Assembly: GCA_009711705.1 (NCBI GenBank)
Contig: VENG01000017.1
Coordinates: 86,617 to 150,616, forward strand
Origin: Bacillota bacterium
Lineage (GTDB): Bacteria; Bacillota; Desulfotomaculia; Desulfotomaculales; VENG01
Direction of reading: 5' to 3'
Length of the DNA: 64,000 nucleotides
Positions 25,348 to 34,327 of this stretch are shown here, piece by piece. Made by a program: the position numbers and the translations under genes. Numbering within the stretch: position 1 is the first letter of the stretch; each line of letters starts with the position of its first letter. The notes below the pieces were generated by a model. The model ran no database searches and was not told where the DNA came from. It worked only from the letters and a program-made list of their open reading frames with translations.

Positions 25348-26898
25348 TTACTGTTTACTGTTTAAACCGTATTCCCTTAGTTTTCGGTAAATGGTGTTGC
25401 GTCCCATTCCCAAAGAGCGTGCGGCATTGCTTATATTGCCCTGATAGTAATCAAGGGTTTCCTGAATAACCGTTTTTTCAACCTCTTCCATGGAAGGAGG
25501 ATGTGGTCCGGGAACACCACTACGACCCATCTTGCTTTTTATCCGAGACTCCAGCTGTCTTGCCAAGCTGTAAGCTGTAAGCAATTCATCGTCTGCTAGT
25601 TCATCCAGGTATTCCTTTTTACTCAGCATTTCTTCCAGCCTGTAAACCATAGTTCTGTAGTTGGGCCGAAAACCGCCCGCCGGTATCCCGACCACATGGG
25701 CCAACTCTTCTCCGTTTCTAACCTCATCTTTTATTTTGTCAGAAAGACATCCCGGTGTTATCACGCTGCCTTCCACCAGGGCAGTAGCCTGGTCAATAGC
25801 GTTTATTAACTCTCTTATATTCCCCGGCCACGCATACTTTTTGAGCATTTCCATGGCCTCAGGGGATATTTGAAGCGCTCTTTCCCCTGCTGCCTGCTTT
25901 AAAAAATAATTAACAAGCATAGGGATATCCTCTTTCCTTTCCTTTAAGGGGGGAATTACCAGGCGAACTACATCCAGACGGTAAAAAAGATCTTCACGAA
26001 ATTCCTTATTTTCTACTGCCTTTTGCAAGTCAACATTTGTTGCTGCCAGAAGCCTTACATCAGTTGTGACGGTTTTTTCACCACCTACCCGGAGAAACTC
26101 TCCCGTTTCCAAAACACGCAGCAATTTCACCTGGATGGCCAGACTTGCCTCACCTATTTCATCAAGAAATAATGTGCCTTTATTAGCTATTTCAAATATT
26201 CCTTTGCGCTGCCCCGAGGCTCCGGTAAAAGCCCCTTTCTCGTGACCGAAAAGTTCACTTTCCAGTAGGCTTTCCTGCAGAGCACCACAATTAATAGGGA
26301 TAAAGGCATTTTCCGACCGCTGACTGCACGCATGTATAAACCTCGCCAGCACCTCTTTGCCGGTACCGGTTGCCCCCTGGATTAATACGTTAATATTCTT
26401 TTTGGCTATTTTATGTGCCACTGTAGCCAAACGCTTCATACTTGGCGTGGAACCAACCTGAAAACCCTGCTGCAGCGCTATATCCATCCATTCCGCCCAT
26501 TCCGCACCGTTTTGTGAAGCCTGGCGTCCAAATTCCAAAGCCTTTTCGATCAAGTTTTCCAGCTCATCTATGTCCTCGAAAGGCTTTTCTACATAATCAA
26601 ATGCACCCAGTTGGATAGCCTTAACAGCAGTACGGGTTGTACTGTAGCCGGTCATGATAACTACTTCGCAGTAAGGCTGGGTGGATTTAATCTGCTCTAA
26701 GACCTCCAGCCCGTTTGTATCCGGCAACTTGACGTCAACCATGGCCAGCCTAAAATCCTCGTTTTTTATTAAAACACTAAAATCCTTACCGTTTTGAGCC
26801 ACACACACATTGTACCCTTTCCGTTCCAGCAAACGTTTAAAAAAATTACCCACTTCGTATTCATCATCTATAATCAAAATGCCGGGCTGATTATCCAT
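25348..26898 (-). CDS. Sigma-54-dependent response regulator (NtrC family)
   Basis: 516 aa, three domains. Receiver (1-125) with acidic pocket IIDDEYE, phospho-acceptor Asp in AMVDVKLPD and Lys in DYVEKPF. AAA+ sigma-54 interaction domain (about 150-385) with Walker A GATGTGKE, the sigma-54 contact motif GAFTGA, and Walker B LFLDEIGEA. C-terminal Fis-type HTH (about 475-516): ISNAARSLGMGRNTIYRKL. A linker of about 85 residues separates AAA+ and HTH. Encoded directly after its kinase; the sigma-54 promoters nearby make AOR2, adh2 and perhaps adh3 likely targets. Confidence 0.96.
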   Translation of the reverse strand: MDNQPGILIIDDEYEVGNFFKRLLERKGYNVCVAQNGKDFSVLIKNEDFRLAMVDVKLPDTNGLEVLEQIKSTQPYCEVVIMTGYSTTRTAVKAIQLGAFDYVEKPFEDIDELENLIEKALEFGRQASQNGAEWAEWMDIALQQGFQVGSTPSMKRLATVAHKIAKKNINVLIQGATGTGKEVLARFIHACSQRSENAFIPINCGALQESLLESELFGHEKGAFTGASGQRKGIFEIANKGTLFLDEIGEASLAIQVKLLRVLETGEFLRVGGEKTVTTDVRLLAATNVDLQKAVENKEFREDLFYRLDVVRLVIPPLKERKEDIPMLVNYFLKQAAGERALQISPEAMEMLKKYAWPGNIRELINAIDQATALVEGSVITPGCLSDKIKDEVRNGEELAHVVGIPAGGFRPNYRTMVYRLEEMLSKKEYLDELADDELLTAYSLARQLESRIKSKMGRSGVPGPHPPSMEEVEKTVIQETLDYYQGNISNAARSLGMGRNTIYRKLREYGLNSKQ

Positions 26899-26922
26899 AC
26901 CATCCCACCTTTAGCTTTCAAC

Positions 26923-28590
26923 TTACGCTTCTTCTGCCGGCAGCACTAAAGAAAAACGGCTTCCTTTACCGGGCTCGCTCCTAACCTCAATCGTTCCACC
27001 ATGGGCCTCTGCTATGCCTAAACTTACGGATAACCCCAGTCCGGTTCCATTACTAGCCTCTTTGGTCGTAAAAAAGGGGTTAAATATTTTCTCCATACAC
27101 TCAGGGCTAATACCTTCGCCATTGTCAACCACAGTTGTGTGAATAGCCCTTGCTCCTCTTATTTCGGTTACTCCCGTATAAACATCGATTTTTTTAATGT
27201 CTCCGCTTCCTTCCAGCGCATCCCGTGCATTGAGCAGAAAATTGATCAAAACCTGGTCCAACTGGTGCCCGTTAGCCTGCACTGTAGGTAACTGCTCACC
27301 CATATTAGTTTCTATCTGTACATTATTCCTGTTTATTTGGTATTCAACTAAACTTAAGACTCTTTCCACCACTTCATTAATACTGATAGAGGACATGGGG
27401 CGTTCGTCCTGACGGGAAAAAGTAAGGAGATTTTGAATAATTTTCTTACACCGTAAACCACAACTGACAATGTCACTCACATAGTCTGTCTGAGGGTGGT
27501 CATCCTCCAGGTCCCGAAGCAGCATTTGAGCATTTCCCAATATGGCTGTCATTGGGCTGTTTAATTCATGAGCTACCCCCGCGGCCATTTCCCCGATGGC
27601 CGCCAACTTACCGGAATGCATTAGCTGAGCCTCCATTTTGCACTGTTCGGTAACATCCTTGATATGATTGATTACTGCATAAATCTCTTCATTTTCGTTG
27701 AACACCGGGTAATAAAACACATCATAAATCATTCCTGTGGACGTTTGCATGCGCGTGTAAGCAGGCCGGCGCGTGCTGCAAACTTCATCCATTAAGCAAG
27801 GCTCACACTTGGACTCCCGGTGCCACAGTTGGTAGTAACACTTTTCGCTCTCACTTTGATTACGAATACCGGGCAGCTTGTCCAGCTGATTATTGCAGCG
27901 CAATATATTATTGCTTAAATCTACAAGAAAGATAGGGTCGGTGACTGCCTTAAATGTCTCTTCCCACTCATTCTTGCCCCGCAAAACCTGCTCATATAAT
28001 CTTGCATTTTCCATACACATGGCCAACTGGCCGGCCAGTTGGTCAACAAATTTGACTTCATCGCGGCCATACACATTTTCAGTTTTACTTCCCATGATTA
28101 ATACTCCGGTTACATTACCCTTTGCAATCAGCGGACAAGCTACCAAGGCCCGCAATCCCATTCGCTTCACGGGAGGATAGGTTAATTGACTACCGTCCCC
28201 CTTCAGACAGTAGACCCTACTCTCTCTGTAGTTCACAGCCTCCCACATCAGAGACTCCTTGGAAATGGGCTCTCCGACGCAAACATAACCCGGAATCATG
28301 GCACTCATATAAAGATTATCCTCTTTCAGCACTGCAAGTCCCCAAAAATCACAGTGAATAGCCTGTGGGAGTTTATCGTGAACACGAACAATGATGTCTT
28401 CCAGTGACATGTCAATATTAATATCTTGTATAATTTGATATACAATTTCCAGCCGGTGGTTTTGTTTAATGATTTCCTCGCTTCTTTTTTTAGCTTCCAG
28501 ATAATAGTTTAACTTGGATGAATCCACACCGGTTAGGTTTTCTATTATTTTTATCTTTTCATTATGCAGCCTTTCGGACACACTTATCAC
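26923..28590 (-). CDS. Soluble sensor histidine kinase with GAF and PAS domains
   Basis: 555 aa and no membrane helix, so a cytosolic sensor. Helical N-terminus (1-45), GAF-like domain (about 50-205, with GLRALVACPLIAKGNVTGVL), PAS-like domain (about 210-320) carrying a Cys-rich stretch (CYYQLWHRESKCEPCLMDEVC) that could bind metal or redox ligands, HisKA with phospho-His in AAGVAHELNSPMTAIL (about 345), and HATPase with NFLLNARDAL, DNGEGI, GTGLGLS. Starts GTG, 28590 or 28581. 24 nt before the regulator gene and 6 nt behind adh3, so one operon. Confidence 0.94.
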   Translation of the reverse strand: MISVSERLHNEKIKIIENLTGVDSSKLNYYLEAKKRSEEIIKQNHRLEIVYQIIQDINIDMSLEDIIVRVHDKLPQAIHCDFWGLAVLKEDNLYMSAMIPGYVCVGEPISKESLMWEAVNYRESRVYCLKGDGSQLTYPPVKRMGLRALVACPLIAKGNVTGVLIMGSKTENVYGRDEVKFVDQLAGQLAMCMENARLYEQVLRGKNEWEETFKAVTDPIFLVDLSNNILRCNNQLDKLPGIRNQSESEKCYYQLWHRESKCEPCLMDEVCSTRRPAYTRMQTSTGMIYDVFYYPVFNENEEIYAVINHIKDVTEQCKMEAQLMHSGKLAAIGEMAAGVAHELNSPMTAILGNAQMLLRDLEDDHPQTDYVSDIVSCGLRCKKIIQNLLTFSRQDERPMSSISINEVVERVLSLVEYQINRNNVQIETNMGEQLPTVQANGHQLDQVLINFLLNARDALEGSGDIKKIDVYTGVTEIRGARAIHTTVVDNGEGISPECMEKIFNPFFTTKEASNGTGLGLSVSLGIAEAHGGTIEVRSEPGKGSRFSLVLPAEEA

Positions 28591-28596
28591 CCCGCA

Positions 28597-29745
28597 TCAA
28601 AGCGCTTTCATGAAAATTTCTCTTATATCTGTTTCACTGGCATCCCTGGGATTAGTTACTATACAGGCATCGTTGAGTGCATTTTTACTCAGCGTATCTA
28701 CCAATTCCGGCTTTAATCCCATGGCAGAAAGCCCGTGACTGATCCCTATGTCCCGCACCAGACGCCGCACCGCCCAGATAGCCCTCTCCGCTCCCTGCCA
28801 CTTACTCAGCCCCACAACGTCTTCACCAAAACCGTCTGCAATTTGACAATACTTATCCGCACAAGCTATAAGGTTAAACTCCATAACATGGGGCAGCAAA
28901 ACGGCATTCGTTTCCCCGTGATGCATGTCTAAAAGCCCGTCTACCTGATGAGTCATGGCATGAGTTGCCCCCAAAATAGCATTGGAGAATGCTAAACCTG
29001 CCTGCAGACTGGCCATCGCGATTGCCGACTTAGCCTCAATATTTGTACTGCACGCAACCGATTCCCGCAGATTATTGGCAATCAGCCGCATGGCGTTCAC
29101 TGCTTGTACATCAGTTAACGAAGTTGAGGCCAGGGATACATAAGATTCAATGGCATGACTCAAGGCGTCTACACCTGTGGCTGCAGTCAACCTTGCATCT
29201 TTGGTCTGCAGCAGGTAAGGATCAATAAGGGCAATGTCCGGAACTAACGATTTAGAGATAATGGTCATTTTAATCTTCCGCATCCGGTCCACTATAATGG
29301 CAAACTGAGATACTTCAGAACCCGAACCTCCTGTAGTGGGAACCATAACCATAGGAGGGAGGGGCTTACTAATCTTGTTCACGCCCTCATAATCATGAAT
29401 AGACCCGCCGTTGCTGGCCAGGATAGCAACAGCCTTACATACGTCTATAGCACTGCCGCCACCTATTCCCATAACAGCATCACACCCGGCATCCAGGTAA
29501 ACTTGTGCACACGCGGCAACCTCATTGTCTTTGGGATTACTGGTAATTTTATGACATACCTCGTATTCCAGGCCCACTTGATCCAAATAAGTAAGTGCTT
29601 TTTCCACCCAGCCGGCATCCATCACTCCCTGGTCTGTAACTACAAAAATTTTTTTTGCTCCCAGGCGTAGTGCGCTGTCACCCACCTGGCTGATAGCACC
29701 CAGTCCAAAGATGATTTCCGGCGCTACAAATTTGCTTATAATCAA
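28597..29745 (-). CDS. Iron-containing alcohol dehydrogenase (adh3)
   Basis: 382-aa group III Fe-ADH. NAD-site MGIGGGSAIDVCKAVAI; metal site Asp in ALIDPYLLQTKDARLTAATG, His in DALSHAIESY, GATHAMTHQVDGLLDMHHGE, all ligands present. Closer to adh2 than to adh1. It leads the operon with the kinase and the sigma-54 regulator, an arrangement that suggests a feedback sensor enzyme or a regulon member. ATG at 29745. The C-terminus FMKAL overlaps almost directly with the kinase start. Confidence 0.94.
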   Translation of the reverse strand: MIISKFVAPEIIFGLGAISQVGDSALRLGAKKIFVVTDQGVMDAGWVEKALTYLDQVGLEYEVCHKITSNPKDNEVAACAQVYLDAGCDAVMGIGGGSAIDVCKAVAILASNGGSIHDYEGVNKISKPLPPMVMVPTTGGSGSEVSQFAIIVDRMRKIKMTIISKSLVPDIALIDPYLLQTKDARLTAATGVDALSHAIESYVSLASTSLTDVQAVNAMRLIANNLRESVACSTNIEAKSAIAMASLQAGLAFSNAILGATHAMTHQVDGLLDMHHGETNAVLLPHVMEFNLIACADKYCQIADGFGEDVVGLSKWQGAERAIWAVRRLVRDIGISHGLSAMGLKPELVDTLSKNALNDACIVTNPRDASETDIREIFMKAL

Positions 29746-29817
29746 AATAACACCCCATTAAAACGATTCTCCGGTAAATTTGTGTTTTATACTTGATTTT
29801 TTGACTTAGTTATATTG

Positions 29818-29835
29818 TAGCAAAAACTTTGCCCA
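29818..29835 (-). promoter_or_regulatory. Weak sigma-54-like promoter upstream of adh3
   Basis: Minus strand GGGCAA-AGTTT-TTGCTA. The invariant GG and GC are correctly spaced, but the -24 box matches only 4 of 6 positions. About 70 nt upstream of adh3. An inverted repeat GTGTA-N16-TACAC (29842-29867) lies just upstream. Confidence 0.45.
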
Positions 29836-29914
29836 CACGGAGTGTAAATAAATTGTATTCGGTACACATTTTGCAAAAATAAAAAAAACCGTTACAATAC
29901 AATAGGAATTTATT

Positions 29915-30186
29915 TAGTTTGTGTATATGGTTCATGTGAGTTTTGACGGGATAAGCGGGATAAAGGGCTTTGCTTGTGAGGCTTTGGGGTAAACAATTTT
30001 TTTAGACAGGATTTACAGGATCTACAGGATTGTTAAAAAAATTGAAAAATACAATCGAATGTCTTCATCACCTAAACAGAGCTTATGGACCTATCCAAAA
30101 TTTTAAAACAAAAAATTTAAAAATGTTTTTTAAGACCCCAAAGCACTACCCTAAAGCATCCTGCAAATCCTGTTAATCCTGTCAAA
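29915..30186. repeat. Dispersed element, copy A (ACAGGAT iterons)
   Basis: Begins TAGTTTGTGTATATGGTTC, then GACGGGATAAGCGGGAT. Contains GACAGGATTTACAGGATC... (30005-30030) and the inverted ATCCTGCAAATCCTG... (30158-30183). Nearly identical over about 267 bp to copy B at 30373-30639, differing at about four positions. No coding potential. Together with copy B and the MITE-like unit it fills most of the 1-kb gap between adh3 and the ACT gene. Confidence 0.93.
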
Positions 30187-30279
30187 GAAAAAAAGACCCA
30201 TAAGCCAAGACCCAAACAATACTTTTAAGCAAGGAAGCAAGAGGACCCGTCCGGGACTGCTGAAAAAGTCCAGATTCAT

Positions 30280-30361
30280 GTCATTCTGAATGAACGAAGT
30301 GAAATGAAGAATCTTTAAAAGTCGCATAAATACTCAGATTCTTCGCTGCACTCAGAATGAC
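30280..30361. repeat. MITE-like inverted-repeat unit between copies A and B
   Basis: 82 bp with terminal inverted repeats GTCATTCTGA (30280-30289) and TCAGAATGAC (30352-30361), and inner AAGAATCT (30307-30314) / AGATTCTT (30336-30343). Resembles the small intergenic units with TCATTCTGA ends seen in many environmental bacteria. No ORF. Confidence 0.8.
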
Positions 30362-30372
30362 AATCTTGGATC

Positions 30373-30703
30373 TTGTGTATATGGTTCATGTGGGTTTTAC
30401 GGGATAAGCGGGATAAAGGGCTTTGCTTGTGAGGCTTTGGGGTAAACAATTTTTTTAGACAGGATTTACAGGATCTACAGGATTGTTAAAAAAATTGAAA
30501 AATACAATCGAATGTCTTCATCACCTAAACAGAGCTTATGGACCTGTCCAAAATATTAAAACAAAAAATTTAAAAATGTTTTTTAAGACCCCAAAGCACT
30601 ACCCTAAAGCATCCTGCAAATCCTGTTAATCCTGTCAAAAAACGACCCCAAAGGAATACCCCAAATGTTTTCCCAAAAGAAATACCCTAAAATGTTTTGC
30701 TAG
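30373..30703. repeat. Dispersed element, copy B, with extended right flank
   Basis: Direct duplicate of copy A (30373-30639) that continues through GACCCCAAAGGAATACCCC to GAAATACCCTAAAATGTTTT (to about 30703). That right flank is homologous, in reverse orientation, to the left flank of copy 1 at 13503-13540, so the full element is longer than copy A. Confidence 0.9.
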
Positions 30704-30753
30704 CAAAAAATAAAAATTAAATTTTCATCAAACTACAACAAGGAGTGGGGACA

Positions 30754-31053
30754 TTGCCAAAATCGTTAACCAAAGAGAAAAAGAACCGCGTCATTGTAAC
30801 TGTGCTTGGACCGGACAAGGTGGGGATAATAGCCGGGGTAGCCCAAATACTGTCAAACAATAAAGTTAATATCCTTGACATCAGCCAAACCATCCTGCAG
30901 GAATTTTTGGCCATGGTACTTATCGCTGATATGGAGGCCAGTGAAATTGATTTGCTTACCTTAAAACAGGAATTAAACACTTTGGGCCAAGAGATAGGAG
31001 TACGTATTGACGCCCAGCATGAAGACGCCTTTAGTTATATGCACAGGATATAG
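30754..31053 (+). CDS. ACT domain protein (UPF0237 type)
   Basis: 99 aa from TTG 30754 (AAGGAG 8 nt upstream; the GTG at 30745 overlaps the SD). A single ACT-domain pattern: RVIVTVLGPDKVGIIAGVAQ, NKVNILDISQTIL, then MVLIADMEAS and a second helix-strand unit. Probably a small-molecule (amino acid) binding protein. It is 12 nt before the PFL-family gene, the usual pairing (UPF0237-UPF0210) in many bacteria; function unknown but presumably joint. Confidence 0.9.
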   Translation: MPKSLTKEKKNRVIVTVLGPDKVGIIAGVAQILSNNKVNILDISQTILQEFLAMVLIADMEASEIDLLTLKQELNTLGQEIGVRIDAQHEDAFSYMHRI

Positions 31054-31065
31054 GGGGAAATAGAT

Positions 31066-32424
31066 ATGCTTACCATGCAGGAAATAATGGAAACCATCAA
31101 CATGGTGCAAGAAGAAAAACTTGATATCAGAACCATTACCATGGGCATCAGCCTGCGGGATTGCTGTGACCCGGACCCAAAAAAAGCCGGCCAAAAAATT
31201 TACGACAAAATTACCCGCCTGGCTGAAAACCTGGTTCCGGTAGGAGAAGATATAGCCAGAGAATTCGGGATTCCCATTGTCAATAAGCGCATCTCGGTAA
31301 CTCCCATTTCACTGGTAGGTGACTGTGCCCACACCGAAGATTATGTAGTCTTTGCCAAAGCAATGGACCGTGCTGCTGAAGAAGTAGGAGTTAACTTTAT
31401 AGGGGGGTTCTCTGCTCTAGTCCACAAAGGAATGACCGGCGGCGATACAAAGCTTATTCAATCCATACCCAGGGCTCTGGCAGAAACCGAAAGAGTTTGC
31501 GCCTCGGTCAATGTAGCTACCACCAAGGCGGGGATTAATATGGACGCGGTATACCTGATGGGAAAGGTAATCCGGGAGACTGCTGAAAAAACCCGGGAGA
31601 GAGATGGCCTGGGATGTGCCAAGCTGGTTACCTTTGCTAATGTCCCTGAGGACAACCCCTTCATGGCCGGAGCTTTCCACGGCGTGGGGGAACCGGAATC
31701 AGTCATTAACGTGGGAGTTAGCGGCCCCGGTGTTGTTAGCCGGGCGGTAAGCAGGGTAAAGGAATCGGATTTCGGTACCCTGGCCGAGACCATTAAAAAA
31801 ACAGCATTTAAAATAACTCGCATGGGAGAACTGGTGGGCCGTTCTGCGGCATCCCGCCTGGGGCTGCCCTTTGGTATTGTGGATATTTCCCTGGCCCCTA
31901 CCCCTGCGGTAGGTGACAGTGTAGCTGAAATACTGGAATCAATGGGCCTGGAACGGTGCGGCACACACGGTACCACCGCTGCCCTGGCCCTTTTAAACGA
32001 CGCAGTGAAAAAAGGAGGGGCCATGGCATCCTCTTACGTGGGCGGCCTGTCCGGCGCCTTCATTCCGGTTAGCGAAGATGCAGGGATGATCAGGGCCGTG
32101 GAAGAAGGGGCTTTGGACCTGAATAAATTGGAAGCCATGACCTGCGTCTGTTCAGTGGGCCTGGATATGATAGCCGTTCCCGGCGACACCTCCGCCGAAA
32201 CCCTGGCCGCCATCATTGCCGATGAAGCAGCCATCGGGGTAATCAACCAAAAAACCACCGCGGTACGTATCATCCCCGCTCCGGGGAAAGAGGTGGGGGA
32301 ACGCGTGGAGTACGGTGGATTACTGGGCAGCGCCCCGGTTATGCAGGTACATCGTTTTTCATCTGCAGACTTTGTGCGGCGGGGTGGAAGAATCCCGGCC
32401 CCTGTGCACAGTTTAAGTAATTAA
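31066..32424 (+). CDS. PFL family protein (UPF0210)
   Basis: 452 aa, normal size. Family segments: [17 protein letters not shown] near residue 25, [54 protein letters not shown], and the glycine-rich C-terminal half. The name comes from a structural likeness to pyruvate formate-lyase; no glycyl-radical loop is recognisable and the activity is unknown. Co-transcribed with the ACT protein, followed by a terminator. Confidence 0.93.
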   Translation: MLTMQEIMETINMVQEEKLDIRTITMGISLRDCCDPDPKKAGQKIYDKITRLAENLVPVGEDIAREFGIPIVNKRISVTPISLVGDCAHTEDYVVFAKAMDRAAEEVGVNFIGGFSALVHKGMTGGDTKLIQSIPRALAETERVCASVNVATTKAGINMDAVYLMGKVIRETAEKTRERDGLGCAKLVTFANVPEDNPFMAGAFHGVGEPESVINVGVSGPGVVSRAVSRVKESDFGTLAETIKKTAFKITRMGELVGRSAASRLGLPFGIVDISLAPTPAVGDSVAEILESMGLERCGTHGTTAALALLNDAVKKGGAMASSYVGGLSGAFIPVSEDAGMIRAVEEGALDLNKLEAMTCVCSVGLDMIAVPGDTSAETLAAIIADEAAIGVINQKTTAVRIIPAPGKEVGERVEYGGLLGSAPVMQVHRFSSADFVRRGGRIPAPVHSLSN

Positions 32425-32450
32425 ATACCGCCAAACCGATGACGAACATA

Positions 32451-32488
32451 TTAAAGCCGGAACCCAGTAAAAAGGGGACCGGCTTTAA
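32451..32488 (+). terminator. Hairpin terminator of the ACT-PFL operon
   Basis: TTAAAGCCGG...CCGGCTTTAA, a perfect 10-bp outer stem with an inner CCC/GGG extension, followed by TATTACT. 27 nt after the PFL stop. A second hairpin GCTGCACATT/AATGTGCAGC follows at 32496-32523. Confidence 0.78.
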
Positions 32489-32563
32489 TATTACTGCTGC
32501 ACATTATAGGTAAAATGTGCAGCAACTCGATTATTTCTACTGACTGGCTATAAAAGTGAACTC

Positions 32564-32653
32564 GTTCAGCTAAAGCTGAACATCGGGGCTTCAGATGGTG
32601 ATTCCACCCCACCTGAAATAAAAAGGGGAACTCCCACTTATAGAAGTGGGAGT
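32564..32653. mobile_element. Three-hairpin cluster like the right end of an IS200/IS605 element
   Basis: GTTCAGCT-AA-AGCTGAAC (32564-32581), TTCAG.TGG...CCA.CTGAA (about 32590-32617), and ACTCCCACTT-ATAG-AAGTGGGAGT (32630-32653) follow one another, with CGGGGCTTC between. A terminal hairpin of the CTCCCACTT/AAGTGGGAG kind is typical of the right end (and omega/reRNA) of tnpB-bearing IS605-family elements. No tnpA or tnpB is nearby, so this would be a solo end. Confidence 0.45.
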
Positions 32654-32680
32654 CTTAAGAAGCAGATAAGGCCGGGATCT

Positions 32681-33196
32681 TTAACCTGGAGTGTATTTTG
32701 GAGGATTTTGCAGCCACCCCTTCATTTTTCCATATTTACAAATGCCATTAAAAATATCTAACTCTTTCTTTAAAAAATCAATAAACATTTCACGTAAAGG
32801 ATCATTATTTATAATGGAACGGATGGTGCGAATATGGTTATCTAAAAAAGACTGCATATCCTTAAAAATCTGTCTAAACAAAAATTCATCTTCAAGTACT
32901 TCTGTATTGGCAGGGAGCTTGACGCTCTTGGGTGGTCGATTAGGCAGGGGGATACGATACCGGTTTAGCTCATCTTCTAAAATATTTACTTCTCTTTCCA
33001 GTGTTTTATATAACCCATGGCTTAATGAGGCCTTAAAATCTGGATCATGACCATAGTTATGATAAATCTGTGTCAATTCAATAACATCGTAACGTGAAAC
33101 TAGCATTTCCCAAAGCAAAAATGCCTCTCCACTATCCAAGGTGGGTGTTTTAGCAGTCTCACCTTTACCGATATGGTAATTACCAATTTGGACCAT
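32681..33196 (-). CDS. DUF3231-family protein
   Basis: 171 aa, mostly helical. MVQIGNYHIGKGETAKTP, then FLLWEMLVSRYDVIELTQIY, ELNRYRIPLPNRPPKSVK, and a second helical half ending CKYGKMKGWLQNPP. It matches DUF3231-type proteins of spore formers, which have a ferritin-like four-helix fold and often occur in copies; function unknown. A broken paralogue lies at 61903-62419. ATG at 33196, ribosome site GGAGGG. Confidence 0.8.
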   Translation of the reverse strand: MVQIGNYHIGKGETAKTPTLDSGEAFLLWEMLVSRYDVIELTQIYHNYGHDPDFKASLSHGLYKTLEREVNILEDELNRYRIPLPNRPPKSVKLPANTEVLEDEFLFRQIFKDMQSFLDNHIRTIRSIINNDPLREMFIDFLKKELDIFNGICKYGKMKGWLQNPPKYTPG

Positions 33197-33400
33197 GATA
33201 CCCTCCTATATTCTACTGTTTCTTTTAGTATTTCAACCATAGGCTGTGTTTATTATTAACACTTTATGGTACAAAGGATATCCAGATCGGGAGAAAAACG
33301 TGCTGCACATTATGTCTTTATGCGAAGCAAAACAAAAGACCACCCGTCACAGATGCCTAGTGTTTAATTTCAGACAACTGTTAGTATAATCTACAAACAC

Positions 33401-34195
33401 TTACCCCCCGGTTAAAGTTACAAGCGTCACCTCCGGGCGGCAGAACAATCGGAGGGGTATGCCGCTGGTTCCCAAACCTCTGTTAATGTATAGATACGAG
33501 CCATTTTGTTCAAACAAGCCCGCGTCATACTTGGGAAATTTGCCCTGCCCCGGTACCCATAGGGCACCTATCCAGGGAACACGAATTTGCCCCCCGTGGG
33601 TATGACCGGCAAGAATCAAATCCACTCCCCTGCCAGCATAGGTATTGAATACCCTGGGATAGTGAGATAGTAATATTACCGGGCCTTTTGCACGCAATTT
33701 ACTTAAATCCACATTTACTCTACCATTTAACCCCACTCCAATCAAAGTTAAAGAACCATTCCCCGTAGAGAAACTTAATCCTGTGCCGTTATCTAATACA
33801 TGTACCTTACCTGCTACCAGCTTTTCTTTCAATTGCCCGTACAGTCCACTGGCCCGCTCGTGATTTCCCGGCACGTAATATACCGGGGCCAGCTCTGCGG
33901 CCTTTTCCAGTAGTTCCAAACCCGGCTCCAACTTTCTCCTTCTATAATCGATCAAATCACCTGTAAAAACAATTATATCGATTCTCTTGTTCCTTAGCAG
34001 GTTAAAAATTCTCTTCTGTCCATTTCCAAAACGGGCGCTGTGTAAATCTGATAAATGCAAAATAGTAACCCCTTCCAGGGAAGGAGGCAGGTTTTTAACG
34101 GGTGCACCAACCCTGGTCAATTGCGGAAAAAAACTATACCACATAAACCCAACTCCGATCAGTAAGAGACATAGAAGCAATAAAAATTTATTCAT
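33401..34195 (-). CDS. Membrane-anchored metallophosphoesterase (YkuE/YaeI-like)
   Basis: 264 aa from ATG 34195 (GGAG 6 nt upstream). N-terminal membrane helix (about residues 3-22), then calcineurin-like motifs in order: ILHLSDLHSARFG, VFTGDLID, YVPGNHE, LLSHYPRVF, LAGHTHGGQIRVP. All dinuclear-metal ligands are present. The active domain would face outside. Family members act on lipid A or other phosphoesters; the substrate here is unknown. Confidence 0.92.
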   Translation of the reverse strand: MNKFLLLLCLLLIGVGFMWYSFFPQLTRVGAPVKNLPPSLEGVTILHLSDLHSARFGNGQKRIFNLLRNKRIDIIVFTGDLIDYRRRKLEPGLELLEKAAELAPVYYVPGNHERASGLYGQLKEKLVAGKVHVLDNGTGLSFSTGNGSLTLIGVGLNGRVNVDLSKLRAKGPVILLSHYPRVFNTYAGRGVDLILAGHTHGGQIRVPWIGALWVPGQGKFPKYDAGLFEQNGSYLYINRGLGTSGIPLRLFCRPEVTLVTLTGG

Positions 34196-34327
34196 ATTCA
34201 TCTCCAAAGCAACAAACGAATTGATTTTACATCATTTTGCCATAATATTCATATAGGTGATTTGCGTTACTGTTATTTAAAAAATGAGTTATATTGATTA
34301 CTATAACACACTGAGAGGAGACTATAA

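Noticed and set aside
12275..29745. Bacterial microcompartment for alcohol/aldehyde metabolism
   Set aside because: No shell protein (BMC-domain or BMC vertex) genes and no CoA-acylating aldehyde dehydrogenase are present.
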